From contig NZ_WBKO01000001.1 in the NCBI RefSeq assembly GCF_032842345.1, positions 1,054,001 to 1,118,000 of the forward strand: 64,000 bases of DNA, written 5' to 3'. Source of the stretch: Methanoculleus caldifontis. GTDB taxonomy: Archaea; Halobacteriota; Methanomicrobia; Methanomicrobiales; Methanoculleaceae. The notes under the pieces were generated by a model. It ran no database searches and was not told where the DNA came from. It worked only from the letters and a program-made list of their open reading frames with translations. Numbering within the stretch: position 1 is the first letter of the stretch; the number at the start of each line of letters is the position of its first letter. The translations under genes and the position numbers were made by a program. Shown piece after piece: positions 42,670 to 54,200 of this stretch.

Positions 42670-44814
42670 ATGATGAGCGAGAGTGAGCCCGAGCGCCCCC
42701 GGATCCGGATCCCGGTCAGGACCAAGTTCCTCCTCGTATTCCTGGGTCTCTCGACGGTCGCCCTCCTCCTCGCCGGGTCTCTTGCCTTCGTGCAGATGGA
42801 CGATGTCGGCCGCTACGCCCTGGACCGGAGCACCGATCTCGGAGCCCGCGCGATGAACGACAGCACCGCCGCGCTCGAGCGCAACGCCGAGGAGTCGCTT
42901 CTCCGGCTTGCGCAGAACCAGGCTTACATCAGCAATATCGTCTTTGAGCAGGTGAGCGGGGATCTTGAGATCATGGAGCGGTACGCGGCGACCATCATGG
43001 AGAACCCGTCCATGGTCCGGCCGCGGCACTTCTACCTGCAGGACGAAGAGCCGGCAGACCGGCGCGCAACCTCCCTCCTCTTCCTCTCGCCCGGCATCGA
43101 TGCCGGGCGCCTTAGCGAGGAGCGGGACGCCGCCGGGACGATGAACGACATCTTCATCCCCGTCTCCGCAACGAACCGGCACCTGGCGAATGTCTACGTC
43201 GGGACGGGTTCGGGGATGGCGATGATTTACCCCTGGACGACCGGGCTCGATCCTGCATGCGACCTCCGGCTCAGGAGCTGGTTTTCGCAGGCAGTCGAGA
43301 CCGGGGGTCTCGTCTGGTCCGAGCCGTATGTCGATCTCATCGGGCACGGCCTGATGGTGACCTGCTCGCGGCCGGTCTACCATCCGGAGAAGGGCTGGGT
43401 CTGGGTGGTCGGTGCGGACGTCACGGTCGAGACGATCAACCAGCAGATCATCGGGACCCAGGTGGGCGACCGGGGCTACGCGATGCTGATCGACCAGCAT
43501 GGAAACGTCATCAGCCGGCCCGGCCTCACCTCGGGCGACCTGCGGTGGGACGCGTCGTTCGTCGCCGAGAACCTGCTTTCGAGCGAGAACCCGGATCTCG
43601 CTTCGGTCGCCGAAAAGATGACCGCGGGGGAGACGGGGGTCGCCAGGATCAGGTTTGACGACGGCGAGCGGTTCATCGCGTATGCCCCCGTCCGGAGCGT
43701 GAACTGGAGCGTCGGTGTCGTGATGCCGGTCGACGAGGTGCTCGCGCCGATAGAGAAGACCCGATCGAGCATCTTCCAGGCCTCGGAGGATACCGCCGCG
43801 CATATCGGCAGTCAACAGGACGCAATGAAGACCATCTTCACCGGGGCGTTCCTCGGCCTGCTCGCCGTCGTCGCCCTCCTGACCCTCGCCGTCACCCGGC
43901 ACTTCACCCGGCCCATCGAGGAACTGCAGAAGGGTTCCGAGGCCATCGGCCGGGGCGACCTCGATCACCGGGTGGAGGTGGCGACCGGGGACGAGTTCGA
44001 GGAGCTTGCCCACTCCTTCAACCGGATGACGGCCGATCTGAGAGGACACGTCGAGGATCTCCGTCGGACGACCGCGGAGAAGGAGCGGATCGCAAAGGAG
44101 CTTGAGATCGCGAAGGAGATCCAGCAGAGCATCCTGCCCGAGTCGGCGCCGGTGCTTCCCGGGTTCGACCTCGCAGGCTTCAACCTGCCTGCCCGGGAGG
44201 TGGGCGGGGACTTCTTCGACTACATCCCTGCCGGCGAAGGTTGCTGGGGCGTCGAGATCGCCGACGTATCGGGGAAGGGCGTTCCCGCCGCACTCTTCAT
44301 GGCCCTCTCCCGCACCCTCGTCCGGGCGAGCGCGTCGGAGAGCTCCGATCCGGTCAGGTCGATCCTGGAGGCGAACCGCTACATCTGCATGGATTCAAAG
44401 ACCTGCATGTTCGTCACCCTCTTCTACGGTATCCTCGATACCCGGAAGGGGACCTTCACCTACGTGAACGCAGGCCACAATCCTCCCCTCCTCTTCAGGG
44501 CGGGATCGAGCGAGGCGGAACTCCTCCAGGGGAAGGGGATCGCCCTCGGGATCTTCGACGATATCGAGCTCGAACTCGTGGAACTCCGGCTGAACCCCGG
44601 CGACACGGTGGTCTTCTACACCGACGGGGTGAACGAGGCCACGAACGAGCGCGACGAGGAGTACGGTATGGAGCGGCTCAAAGCGTTCATCCCGGGACTG
44701 CTCGACCGCCAGGCACGGGAGATGATCGAGGCGATCGTGGAGGACGTCACCGCCTTTGCCGGCGACCGGCCGCAGTTCGACGATATCACGCTTGTTGTGC
44801 TGAAGGTCGGGTGA
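42670..44814 (+). CDS. Membrane sensor phosphatase: Cache-HAMP-SpoIIE (PP2C, RsbU-like)
   Basis: The 714-residue product has a membrane helix (about 20-40), an extracellular double-Cache sensor (about 45-390, with [19 protein letters not shown] and [15 protein letters not shown]), a second helix (about 395-413) and a HAMP linker ([20 protein letters not shown]). A coiled coil ([20 protein letters not shown]) leads to a SpoIIE/PP2C phosphatase domain (about 500-712) with [24 protein letters not shown] and [11 protein letters not shown]. Such proteins dephosphorylate anti-sigma-antagonist (STAS) partners in bacteria; the archaeal partner is unknown, and no STAS gene is nearby. The stop codon overlaps the start of the PKD-dockerin gene. 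Confidence 0.9.
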   Translation: MMSESEPERPRIRIPVRTKFLLVFLGLSTVALLLAGSLAFVQMDDVGRYALDRSTDLGARAMNDSTAALERNAEESLLRLAQNQAYISNIVFEQVSGDLEIMERYAATIMENPSMVRPRHFYLQDEEPADRRATSLLFLSPGIDAGRLSEERDAAGTMNDIFIPVSATNRHLANVYVGTGSGMAMIYPWTTGLDPACDLRLRSWFSQAVETGGLVWSEPYVDLIGHGLMVTCSRPVYHPEKGWVWVVGADVTVETINQQIIGTQVGDRGYAMLIDQHGNVISRPGLTSGDLRWDASFVAENLLSSENPDLASVAEKMTAGETGVARIRFDDGERFIAYAPVRSVNWSVGVVMPVDEVLAPIEKTRSSIFQASEDTAAHIGSQQDAMKTIFTGAFLGLLAVVALLTLAVTRHFTRPIEELQKGSEAIGRGDLDHRVEVATGDEFEELAHSFNRMTADLRGHVEDLRRTTAEKERIAKELEIAKEIQQSILPESAPVLPGFDLAGFNLPAREVGGDFFDYIPAGEGCWGVEIADVSGKGVPAALFMALSRTLVRASASESSDPVRSILEANRYICMDSKTCMFVTLFYGILDTRKGTFTYVNAGHNPPLLFRAGSSEAELLQGKGIALGIFDDIELELVELRLNPGDTVVFYTDGVNEATNERDEEYGMERLKAFIPGLLDRQAREMIEAIVEDVTAFAGDRPQFDDITLVVLKVG

Positions 44815-45620
44815 TACGGGTGAGATGGATCCTCATGGTACTTCTCCTCTTCGCCCTTGCCGGCCCCGCCTCAGCCGTTCCCCTCCTTCCCGCGGAGTTC
44901 TGGGGCACGGTCACGATCGACGGGAGCCCGGCGCCGGCGGGGACCGTCGTCACAGCAAGGATCGACGACCGCGACTGCGGGTCGCTCGCCACGGCGGCTG
45001 CCGGGGCCTACGGCGGGGATAGCCTCTTCGATACGCGTCTGATCGTCGGCGGGGAGGACGGCGATGCCGGGAAGGCGATCGTCTTCCTCGTGAACGGTAT
45101 GCCCGCCGGGACGGCGGTCTACACCCCTGGCACTTCCGTCCGCCTCGATCTTGCGGCCGCCGGCGGGAAAGCGACCATCTCCGCGAACGTGACCGCCGGC
45201 ACCATCCCGCTCACCGTCCGGTTCACCGACACCTCCGCAGAGAATCCATCATCCTGGCACTGGTCGTTCGGTGACGGCGGCACTTCCGTAGAGCAGCATC
45301 CGGTGCATACCTACACCCTCCCCGGCAACTACACCGTCTCGCTCTCGGTGGACGGCGGGCTCGCGACCGTCACGAGACCCGGTTACGTCAGGGTCACCCC
45401 GGTCCTCTTCGGGGACGCGAACGAGGACGGCGCGGTCAACCAGGCCGATACCCTCGTCGTCCTCCAGGAGGTCGTAGGTCTCCGGGAGAAGCCTGCCGCC
45501 GGGACCGATCGGTTCCGGAAGACGGACGTCGACGTGAACGGCGTGATCGAGGTCGGCGACGCTCTTTTCATCGCCCAGCACAACGTCGGCCTCCGGGACC
45601 CGTGGTTCGGGTTGCTGTAG
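44811..45620 (+). CDS. Secreted PKD-domain protein with C-terminal dockerin
   Basis: The product of about 269 residues has a signal peptide (core [16 protein letters not shown]) and a beta domain beginning [22 protein letters not shown] domain follows (about 120-195; [20 protein letters not shown]). The type I dockerin near the C-terminus has two calcium loops, [12 protein letters not shown] and [12 protein letters not shown], each followed by a helix ([22 protein letters not shown]). This dockerin closely matches that of the large protease downstream. The start is GTG at 44811 (4-nt GTGA overlap with the phosphatase) or GTG at 44820. Dockerins bind cohesins, of which four are encoded in the next 15 kb. 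Confidence 0.85.
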   Translation: MIRVRWILMVLLLFALAGPASAVPLLPAEFWGTVTIDGSPAPAGTVVTARIDDRDCGSLATAAAGAYGGDSLFDTRLIVGGEDGDAGKAIVFLVNGMPAGTAVYTPGTSVRLDLAAAGGKATISANVTAGTIPLTVRFTDTSAENPSSWHWSFGDGGTSVEQHPVHTYTLPGNYTVSLSVDGGLATVTRPGYVRVTPVLFGDANEDGAVNQADTLVVLQEVVGLREKPAAGTDRFRKTDVDVNGVIEVGDALFIAQHNVGLRDPWFGLL

Positions 45621-45940
45621 TCCCGGTCGGCCGCGCAGAGGAGATCGTCGCGGCGACTGCGAGGGGCATGCCCTCCCCTGTTTGTGAAATTTCCCGGCAG
45701 AATATCGGGGGAAAAGCTCTTCAGTCTTCACTCCTGCTTCTTTTTCCCCATCCGGCCGTAGTGACGTTCAATATAATCTTATCTATTCGATATCCTGCTC
45801 ACATGGAGTAAATATTTAAAAATCCCGCTCAAAATTTGATTATTTTTTATTTCTCATCTCTGGGATGTGTGTTGGAAACAAAACTATTATATGCAGAATA
45901 ATCGTTTTATCTTCTCATTGATCGTTTTTGGGTGATCTGC
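45621..45940 (+). promoter_or_regulatory. AT-rich promoter region of the protease gene
   Basis: This 320-base spacer contains a T5 run (about 45749) that may terminate the dockerin transcript. An unusually AT-rich stretch from 45770 to 45930 follows. A TATA box, CTATTATATG at 45884-45893, preceded by a purine-rich BRE-like GAAACAAAA, lies about 50 nt before the ATG. A second AT block (ATATTTAAAAAT near 45810) could be another promoter. The ribosome-binding sequence GGTGATC (45932-45938) decides the start at 45941 rather than the in-frame GTG it contains. Confidence 0.55.
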
Positions 45941-48900
45941 ATGAGAATGTCGAAATTCGTGGCGGGATTGATTATCCTGCTCATTGTCCTGTTCCTGGCG
46001 GGCACCGCGAGTGCCCTGCCGGGAGATGACCGGACCGTACGGGACCCCCCCTCCGTCCAGGCGGGGGAGCGGGTACCGGTGTTCCTGGTCTTGAACGAAC
46101 AGCCAAAGCAACCTGCGTCCTTTGGCGAGCTCAAAGCCAACGCTCTGAGCCGTCAGGCGCAGGTGCTGCAGACCGTCGGAGCAGTCGACTCTGCGGCCGC
46201 AAAGACCGCCCGGTCCTACTGGATCGCGAACGCGATCTGGATGGAGGCCGATCCGGCAGCGCTTGATCAGCTTGCCAGGATCCCGGGGGTCAGCCGCATC
46301 GAGCCGGACCTGACCGTCACGCTCAGCGACCCGGTCACGGGGGTTGCATCGACGATCAGCCCCGAGTCCATATCGCGGCCGGAGAACGGGTACGCCACGG
46401 TCTGGAGCGTGGACTATATCGAGGCCCCGTCCGTCTGGAAGAACGGGACCATCGGTGAAGGAGTGACGATCGCCATCGTCGATACAGGTATCGAGGGCGA
46501 CCACCCGGCGTTCGGCGACCGTGTCGTCAAATTCGCCGACTTCGTCTACGGTGACAACACCTCCGCCTACGACGACCACGGCCACGGCACCCACTGCGCC
46601 GGTACGGCGGCAGGCGGCACGGTCACGGTCGAGAATTATGACGGCCAGTTCGACGTGGCCCTCGGCGTCGCGCCTGGAGCGAACCTGATCGGGGCAAAAG
46701 TCCTCGGCAGTGGAGGTTCCGGCTCGTTCAGCACAATTCTCAGCGGCGCTCAGTGGGCGGTCGACAACGGGGCCGACATCGTCTCGATGAGCCTTGGGAC
46801 CTACGTCTCCCGCGACAACTACGAGGGTGGCTTCTACCTCTCCGAGGGCGAGAGCCGGATTGTTTCGCTCGATGTCTCGTCGCAGATGCACGATGTTTTC
46901 GGTGTCCTCTATGAGCCCCAGTTCGTGATCGGATCGGTCCGGGTTGAGGACCAGTATTACTACGCCACTGCGGCCGGATATGATCCAAACCCCCTGGAGA
47001 GCCTCACCATCACCATCACGGATGGTAACGGCAACATCGCCAGCGGCGCCGAGATCGACTGGCTCGGTTTCGACCAGAATACGAACCGCTACTACTTCAA
47101 GGCGCCCTATGCCTCGAACACCGCAGGCTGGAACGGTTTCTGGAAGCTCAATGTGACGAACACCGGAGAGACCGGGGTCTCGATCCGGGAGGCCGGGCTC
47201 TCCGAGTGCTATCAGTCCAACGGGGAGACCATCCTTGATGCCGCTATCAACAACATGGTCGCCGGAGGCACCGTCGTCGTGATCGCCGCCGGGAACAATG
47301 GAGAGTTTGGTACCGCCACCATCGGCACGCCGGGGACCGCAAAAGACGCCATCACCGTCGGCGCCACCGACTACCTGATGGACTACCGTGCGTTCTTCAG
47401 CAGCATGGGGCCGGTGAACCGGGCAGCGCCGTACATCAAGCCCGACGTCATGGCGCCCGGTGTCGCGATCATCTCGGCGTACCCCGGCTGGCAGTATGCC
47501 TCCGGACAGGGCACATCGATGGCCTGCCCGGCCGTCGCCGGAGCGGCGGCGCTGATGCTCTCGGGCAACGAGACCCTTACGCCCGCTGAGGTGAAGGCCG
47601 CCCTGATGAAGACGGCGGTCCACATCGGCGAGGACGGGGCCATCCTGCCCGTGATGCAGAAGAACAACGCCTACGGTGCAGGCAGGATCAACGCCTATGA
47701 GGCGGTGAACACCACCGGCGGCCTTGGTGAGGCTCTCCCGTGGAACGGGATCCAGCACGAACTCATCGGCGGATCCCTCGGTTACAGCGTGACGGGCAAT
47801 ACCCTCCCGGTCATGGCGGTCCTCTGGAACACGACCGCAGGGGAGCCCCTTGCGGGAGAAGAGGTTGAGCTCAACGTATGGTACGAGGGGTATTACAATT
47901 TCCAGTATTACCGCGCCTATGTTGACAACCAGACGCTCACGACCGATGAGTATGGGTACGCCTACTACAATGCGGACATATCCACCGTCCCTACCAGCAG
48001 GTCTGTCTACACCAGAATCGCCAGTGGCAGTCTCCAGCTGGAGGGCTCGGTGTGGAAGAACTCGGTCACGCCGACCCCGACCGTGACGCCGGAACCGATC
48101 GTCCCCATCTACACTAGCGAGACTTACCGGGTGGACCGCAACGCGACCGTTGAGATCAAGTATCCGCTCCTCGCCGCCGACGGCTCGCCCTACGTGGAGG
48201 ATGTCGCCTTTACGGTCGAGAACGACAGTGATACCCTCGTCGACGAGGTGCTCACCCCGGTGAACGGCGTCATCGCGTACTCGCTTGACCTTGCCGGGAG
48301 GCCGCTTGATGAGACGGATCTCGACATCTGGGTTGGAGGAAGATACGCGGGAAGCGTCTACGTAAGCCAGCAGGAAGACATCAGCCAGCACGTGCGGCCC
48401 TTCCCGAATCGCGCCATCTGTCTGCCGGGAGAGACGGTCGACCTTGGCATCATGGCCATGTCGTTCCACGGGCGGAAGACCGCGAGCCAGGAGTTTGACG
48501 TCTATGTCACCACGTTGACGGAGACCGAGGTACTCTCGCTCTCGTCGGCAGGCGCTCGGACCCTTTCCACGCCGGAACTGGGCAATATGCAGGCGCTCCG
48601 TGCCGAGGTCGCCGGGATGAAGCCCGAGACCCGCATGGGCTCCGTCGGCCTGACGAACGGCATCGGGCTTATGAGCTTCACGATGCCGGAAGACGGCTAC
48701 ATCGCCATCGTCCGGTTTGTCGCTCCGTATGAAGCCATGCCCATGGCCCAGTCGCCCGGCGAGGCGGTCACGGTTCTCGTCTACGGGACGCTCGAACCCT
48801 GGCTCATGCACCGGAGCACGCCTCCGGCCTACGAGGACTCCTACAATGGGACCCGGACGTTTGTCTACGCCACCTACGACTGGCCGGCGGTCTGGGACCA

Positions 48901-51277
48901 GAGCGCCTACGCATCGGTCCCCGCCGATGAGGCCACCATCACTGCCTGCGTCTACACCTACGACCCGGCGACGGTTGAGTCCGATGAATCGAGTGAATCC
49001 GGCGCCGCGCCCGGGAAGACGGTCTATCTTTACACCAAAGACGGTGTCCAGACCGGCGTGACCGGCCCGGATGGTACCTGTACCTTCACCGTTGATACGA
49101 CTGACAGAACGATGATGGAGTATCTCCTCATCTCGCCGGGCGTCACCGCCTCCCGGGGTATCTGGAAGGGGCATACCCCGTTCAGTCTGATCAACGGTTA
49201 CTCAGTCAACCCTGGACTGATAGCCAACAGATTCTCCGCATCTGCGCACACCGGGACGCTTTACCCGGACTCCGAGATGCGCGACATCAGCGTTATCCGT
49301 GACGGCGACGCGTACAATGTGAAAGCGACAAGTTACGGCCCTGCTGATGAGCTCATCCACGAGAGGGGAGCTTTCACCTTCAACAGGCTACCCGGTGCGT
49401 CGATGGAGGGTTCCGCGGGAACCGAAGTGGCTACTGTGGTGGACTTCACCGGCACGAAGACCATCCGTGTGACTCCTGCGACGAAAGAGTATTACGCGGC
49501 TTCCTATCGTCTCCTCAACCCGAACGACCAGTCTTCCGAATCTCTCTACTACATGTTCGGTAGCCCGGAGAAGTCCGTTTCCTACACGATGCCTGACTCC
49601 GTCCTGCTCGGGTCGTCCGTGCCGGTCGTCTTCAACGCATCGACCAGCGACGGAGCGCCGATTGCCGGTGCGCGCGTCGTGCTCGCGCTGGGCGCAGCGT
49701 CGAGTGAGTCGTACGGCGTGTCCTCCTTCTCCGATCCGAGAAACGAGAATATTCTTCTCGCGGCGCGCAACTTCCCCGACCCCTACACAGTGATCGCGAA
49801 CGGTTACACGGATGCCTCCGGTAAGGTAACCCTGACCTTCACCGCGCCCAATGCCGGTCAGCAGGCGCTGAGGGAGGCCCTCGTTCACGCATCGGGCGTC
49901 TCCTACGAGATCTCCTGCTACCACGATGGTGAGTTTGTACAGGCAGGCTACGGCTACCTGGGGTTAACCGCCGAGGCTCTCCCCGACTTCGTGCCGGACA
50001 TATCCGCGCCGCAGATCGTGAAACTCGAGCGGAACGACCAGATCACCATCTCCAACGTCGCCCTCTTCATCAGCAACATCGGGACGGCGGACTACGTCTA
50101 CGACTCGAACAACAGGATGACCTGCACTGCCGAGGTCGGGCCCCACAGCGAGAGCACCTACTTCACGAACAGCCTCGCCAGGGGTGTGAAGGCGTCTGTC
50201 CTCACGACGACGGTCTCGCGCAACGCACGCGATTTCGGTATCAACACGAGCGACTACCGGCTGCCCCTCGACGTCGACGTCGGGATCGAGGTCAACGCGA
50301 ACCGGGCGGTCGCGGAGCTGAACTACCAGAACAACCGGCTCGTGCACCCTGTCCGGATCACCGCGCCTGACCTGGCCGTCGAGTTCCTCGCGCCGAGATA
50401 CACCACGCCGGCAGGCATCACCACGATCGGAGTCCGGGTGACGAACCACGGCGAGGTCGGGAGCAACGCGGCGAGCCTCTGCTACACCATCACCGGCAAG
50501 CCGGAAGCGACGGTCGCGGTCCCGGCGCTCGCGCCCGGACAGTCGACGATGATCTGGCAGAACCAGACGCTTGTCGCCGGCGAGTACACGATCGACGCCG
50601 AGGTCAACCGTGCAGGAGCGACCGACTACGAGACGACGTTTACAAACAACCGCGTCAACACCACGATCGGCTCCTACACCAACCCGGCGACCAAAATCGA
50701 GCTGCCCCGGAACCTCGTGCTGGTGCCCGGCACGACCTACGACCTCCCGATCACCGTCAACCAGGTCTCCGACCTTGCGGCCTACCAGGTAGACCTCACC
50801 TTCAACGGCTCCGTCCTTGCGGTGCAGGACGTCATCCCCGGAGCGCTGCCTCTGACGGCGAAGAACATCGGAAGCGGGAGCGTCAGGTTCAACGGCGCCG
50901 CAATATCCGGCGTCAGCGGGAATGTCACCGTTGCCACCGTCCGGTTCAACGTCGTCGGTAAGACCGGTGACGAGACGGCCCTGAACATGGTTGCAGGTCT
51001 CTGGGATGCGAACACCCTCGTGATCCCGGCCGAAGTCGTGAGCGGCGATGCGTATCTCCTGCTCTACGGCGACGCGAACGGTGACGGGAAGGTCGATCAG
51101 GCAGACACCCTGAAGGTTCTCCGCGAGGTCGTCGGCCTCGATGCGAAGCCTGCTATCGGGACGACGAAGTTCCTCCAGACCGATGTCACCAGGAACAGTG
51201 CCATCGAGGTCGGCGATGCGATGTTCATCGCCCAGTATAATGTCGACCTGAGGGACGAGTATTTCAGGCTCAAGTGA
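45941..51277 (+). CDS. Secreted subtilisin-like protease with CARDB, cohesin and dockerin modules
   Basis: The 1778-residue exoprotein has a signal peptide (1-25) and an I9-like propeptide (about 40-125). The subtilase domain holds the catalytic triad D181 (AIVDTGIEGDHP), H215 (DDHGHGTHCAG) and S526 (GQGTSMACPAVAG), plus the oxyanion N452 (IAAGNNG). About 140 residues (about 288-428) are inserted into the catalytic domain after VSMSLGTY. Several beta domains follow, then two CARDB-like repeats (about 1345-1580), a cohesin-like domain (about 1585-1705, LAAYQVDLTFNGSVLAVQDV) and a C-terminal dockerin with loops DANGDGKVDQAD and DVTRNSAIEVGD. It thus carries both halves of the cohesin-dockerin pair. 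No membrane anchor is seen, so attachment must come from partners. The next gene follows after 21 bp. Confidence 0.9.
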   Translation: MRMSKFVAGLIILLIVLFLAGTASALPGDDRTVRDPPSVQAGERVPVFLVLNEQPKQPASFGELKANALSRQAQVLQTVGAVDSAAAKTARSYWIANAIWMEADPAALDQLARIPGVSRIEPDLTVTLSDPVTGVASTISPESISRPENGYATVWSVDYIEAPSVWKNGTIGEGVTIAIVDTGIEGDHPAFGDRVVKFADFVYGDNTSAYDDHGHGTHCAGTAAGGTVTVENYDGQFDVALGVAPGANLIGAKVLGSGGSGSFSTILSGAQWAVDNGADIVSMSLGTYVSRDNYEGGFYLSEGESRIVSLDVSSQMHDVFGVLYEPQFVIGSVRVEDQYYYATAAGYDPNPLESLTITITDGNGNIASGAEIDWLGFDQNTNRYYFKAPYASNTAGWNGFWKLNVTNTGETGVSIREAGLSECYQSNGETILDAAINNMVAGGTVVVIAAGNNGEFGTATIGTPGTAKDAITVGATDYLMDYRAFFSSMGPVNRAAPYIKPDVMAPGVAIISAYPGWQYASGQGTSMACPAVAGAAALMLSGNETLTPAEVKAALMKTAVHIGEDGAILPVMQKNNAYGAGRINAYEAVNTTGGLGEALPWNGIQHELIGGSLGYSVTGNTLPVMAVLWNTTAGEPLAGEEVELNVWYEGYYNFQYYRAYVDNQTLTTDEYGYAYYNADISTVPTSRSVYTRIASGSLQLEGSVWKNSVTPTPTVTPEPIVPIYTSETYRVDRNATVEIKYPLLAADGSPYVEDVAFTVENDSDTLVDEVLTPVNGVIAYSLDLAGRPLDETDLDIWVGGRYAGSVYVSQQEDISQHVRPFPNRAICLPGETVDLGIMAMSFHGRKTASQEFDVYVTTLTETEVLSLSSAGARTLSTPELGNMQALRAEVAGMKPETRMGSVGLTNGIGLMSFTMPEDGYIAIVRFVAPYEAMPMAQSPGEAVTVLVYGTLEPWLMHRSTPPAYEDSYNGTRTFVYATYDWPAVWDQSAYASVPADEATITACVYTYDPATVESDESSESGAAPGKTVYLYTKDGVQTGVTGPDGTCTFTVDTTDRTMMEYLLISPGVTASRGIWKGHTPFSLINGYSVNPGLIANRFSASAHTGTLYPDSEMRDISVIRDGDAYNVKATSYGPADELIHERGAFTFNRLPGASMEGSAGTEVATVVDFTGTKTIRVTPATKEYYAASYRLLNPNDQSSESLYYMFGSPEKSVSYTMPDSVLLGSSVPVVFNASTSDGAPIAGARVVLALGAASSESYGVSSFSDPRNENILLAARNFPDPYTVIANGYTDASGKVTLTFTAPNAGQQALREALVHASGVSYEISCYHDGEFVQAGYGYLGLTAEALPDFVPDISAPQIVKLERNDQITISNVALFISNIGTADYVYDSNNRMTCTAEVGPHSESTYFTNSLARGVKASVLTTTVSRNARDFGINTSDYRLPLDVDVGIEVNANRAVAELNYQNNRLVHPVRITAPDLAVEFLAPRYTTPAGITTIGVRVTNHGEVGSNAASLCYTITGKPEATVAVPALAPGQSTMIWQNQTLVAGEYTIDAEVNRAGATDYETTFTNNRVNTTIGSYTNPATKIELPRNLVLVPGTTYDLPITVNQVSDLAAYQVDLTFNGSVLAVQDVIPGALPLTAKNIGSGSVRFNGAAISGVSGNVTVATVRFNVVGKTGDETALNMVAGLWDANTLVIPAEVVSGDAYLLLYGDANGDGKVDQADTLKVLREVVGLDAKPAIGTTKFLQTDVTRNSAIEVGDAMFIAQYNVDLRDEYFRLK

Positions 51278-51298
51278 GGGAACAAGGAGGAAAATGAA

Positions 51299-54200
51299 AT
51301 GAGACATATGATATGGAGCATCCTGCTCCTCACCCTCCTCTGCGGCGTCTGCTCTGCTGCCACGCTCTCGGTGGATCCAGCGGAGAGCACCTGCGCCAGC
51401 GGGGAGACCGTGGACCTGACCGTCTGGGTCAAGGACGTCAGCAACCTGGGCGGGTTCGACTTCGACCTGAAGTGGGACCCCCGGGTCGTCAGGCTCAACG
51501 GAACGAATGTAGATGACAGCATCATAAAGGGACCCCACGTTGACAGCATCATGGTGAACTCCCAGAGCGGGAGAGCCCGGATCGCGGGCATAAGCGCCCT
51601 CGGGATCACCAGGGGAGCCGATGGAGCCGATCTCTTTGCGGTGCGGTTCGTCGGGGTCGACGACACGGGCGCCTCGACGCCGGTCACCCTCACCGTCAAC
51701 AACTACGGGTTCCTGAACTCCACGTCCGGCGAGGAGATCCCGGTCGCTGCGATCACCAACGCCACCATCACGGCTGAGAAGACCAACGTCGTCGATGCCC
51801 GGATCGCCGTGCCGTCCAACCAGGTGATCACCGGCCTCGAGAGCCGCCTCACCGCCTCCGTCGTGAACCGCCGGGGTGCCGTGACGTCCCCGCTCGACGT
51901 CAACGTCAGCATCGTCGACGGCAGCGGCGCCATGGTCGAGTCCTGGCTCTATCCCGGTGAGACCGTTCCCGCCTGGGGCAGGTTCCAGCGGGAGCTTGCC
52001 TGGACTCCGGCAGCGCCCGGGACTTACAGCGTCCGGATCAACGTGACGAGCGATAAGCCCGTCTCCGGAACGACGGACTACACGACGACCATCACCGCAA
52101 AGGAGTACACCCTCGAGTTCACCGACGGCTACGTCTACGGCCCGTGGGACGGCAGGGCGAGCGCCGGCTCATGGTTCAGCATGGGCGCCTACGTGAGGGC
52201 AAGCCAGCCGGGCAACGTCCGGTTCAACATCACCGCCCCGGACCATGTCGAGGTCGACGGCGGGAGAAACCAGACCCGGTACCTGTATGGCTACGACTGG
52301 AATTACGTCGGTGTCTGGATGCGGTCGAACACGCCCGGCCGGATCGCTGCGGGTGATATCAAGTTCGATATCGCCGCGAACGGCAAGGCCGACTCAGTCG
52401 ACTGCCCGACCGTACTCATCTGGATCCCCTCGATCCAGGTCTCGTCCGTCAATGTCACATCGGTAACCGGGACTCCCGGTGAACTGACCTTCAACACCCT
52501 CCACACCAACAACACCTACGACAACGTAACGAAACTTACCATCCAATCCGGCGCCCGCGGGCGCACGCTCTCCGGTCTCGACTACCTGGTCGGCTACCCC
52601 TACGGGTGCGTCGAGCAGACGACGAGCCGGATGATGGCATCGTTGAACGTGAAGAACTACTACCTCGACCGCGCGGAGAGACCCACGAACTGGGACAGCA
52701 TCCGGGAGAATGTAAACTCCTCGATCTCCGGCGGTGTTCAGAAACTTGTCAGGGGCGGCGAGGTCGGCCAGAACAGCGACGGTGGCTGGAACCTCTGGGG
52801 CGGCGACCCCTCGGAGTCGTCGTCGAGTTCCTACGCGAGTTACACTCTCGCCCGAATCAACATGCCCGAAGAGGACTTAAACCGGCTCCTTGACGGGAAG
52901 ATCTCAAACGGCAGCACGGTCACTTCCGGCACCGTAAACTTCGAGAAACTGATCCAGTGGTTCCACGACAACCCGGACAACCCGAGCAGCGGTACCTGGA
53001 CGTGGAGCGCTCACGTCTGCCACTCGTGGACACCGGAGTCGAACACCGCGTTCGTCATGCTCATCCATGACATGATCAACCAGACGGTGGAGCTGGATGC
53101 CGAGCACCGCGGCTACATGGAAGACAACATGAGGAACGCCACGCGGTACTTCGTCGACACACAGAAGCCGGACGGTTCGTGGTCGACCGGCGACGACCAG
53201 GCGATGGCGACGGCGCTTGCCCTCTGGGGCCTTGAGTCGTTCGCGCTGCCCTCAGACGACGTCACCGACCAGCAGATCGCTGATGCAAAGGCGGCTGCGG
53301 CGGAGTGGCTGATCGCGAGCCAGAACTCCGACGGATCCTGGCCGGTCGGCGGCTACTACGGCTGGTATTACGGAGGGCGGGATGCCGAAGCGACCGGCTA
53401 CGCAGTCCTCGCGCTGAACGCGACCGGGCTCACCGCCGATAACCCGACGATCAGCAGCGGCGTCAACTGGCTCATCGAGCAGTACGAGACCGGCGGAGGA
53501 TGGGGATACACCTGGGCCACTCAGGTAGCCATCGATGCGCTGATCCAATGCCAGCCCAACATCATTACCACCGGCACGGTCGATGTCGTCATCGACGGGG
53601 CGTCTATCGGCACCTTCAGCGTGGACGCGACCAACCCCCGGACGACCTACACGCTCACACCTGCTCAGATGGACGTCCTGATGGCGGGCGGAAACCTGAA
53701 GCGCGACATCTTCGGCGACGGGTTCTCCACGGTGAAGTCTCACCTGCTCACCGCCACGCTCACTGCCGGCAGCGGGCCGATCCTGGTCAGCGTCGACCAC
53801 ACGCAGTATGCCCCGACGAGCGAGATCGACAACACGATCCGGTCAAACCCGGTGATCCAGTCGTTCGGCTACGACGAAGAAGAGGCCGGGCTCCTGCAGG
53901 TCTCGACGGATATCGGGACGCTCGCCGATCTCGAGGAGGAGAACCCCTACACCGTCGGCATCACCTCGACCCCGATGGTCGCCGGCGAGGAGGCGGATCT
54001 GACGATCACGGTCACGTCGAGCAAGAATGTATACTCCCCGATGATCGAGGTCCCGATCTCCGGGTTCAGCTTCGATAACGCGTCGACCATCTTTGAGAAC
54101 GGAACTGCCGGGGCGTTCGAAGTCCTCAACAGCACGACGAGCAGCGACCAGCTCGCGCTCTTCATCCAATCCGTCGGGTGGGTAAGGAACGTGGAGATGA

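Noticed and set aside
45887-49174. A 1095-codon open frame on the minus strand inside the protease gene
   Set aside because: It mirrors a strongly supported coding region on the other strand, begins and ends without regulatory signals, and its residue composition (Arg/Asp/Gly/His-rich) is typical of an antisense shadow in GC-rich DNA.
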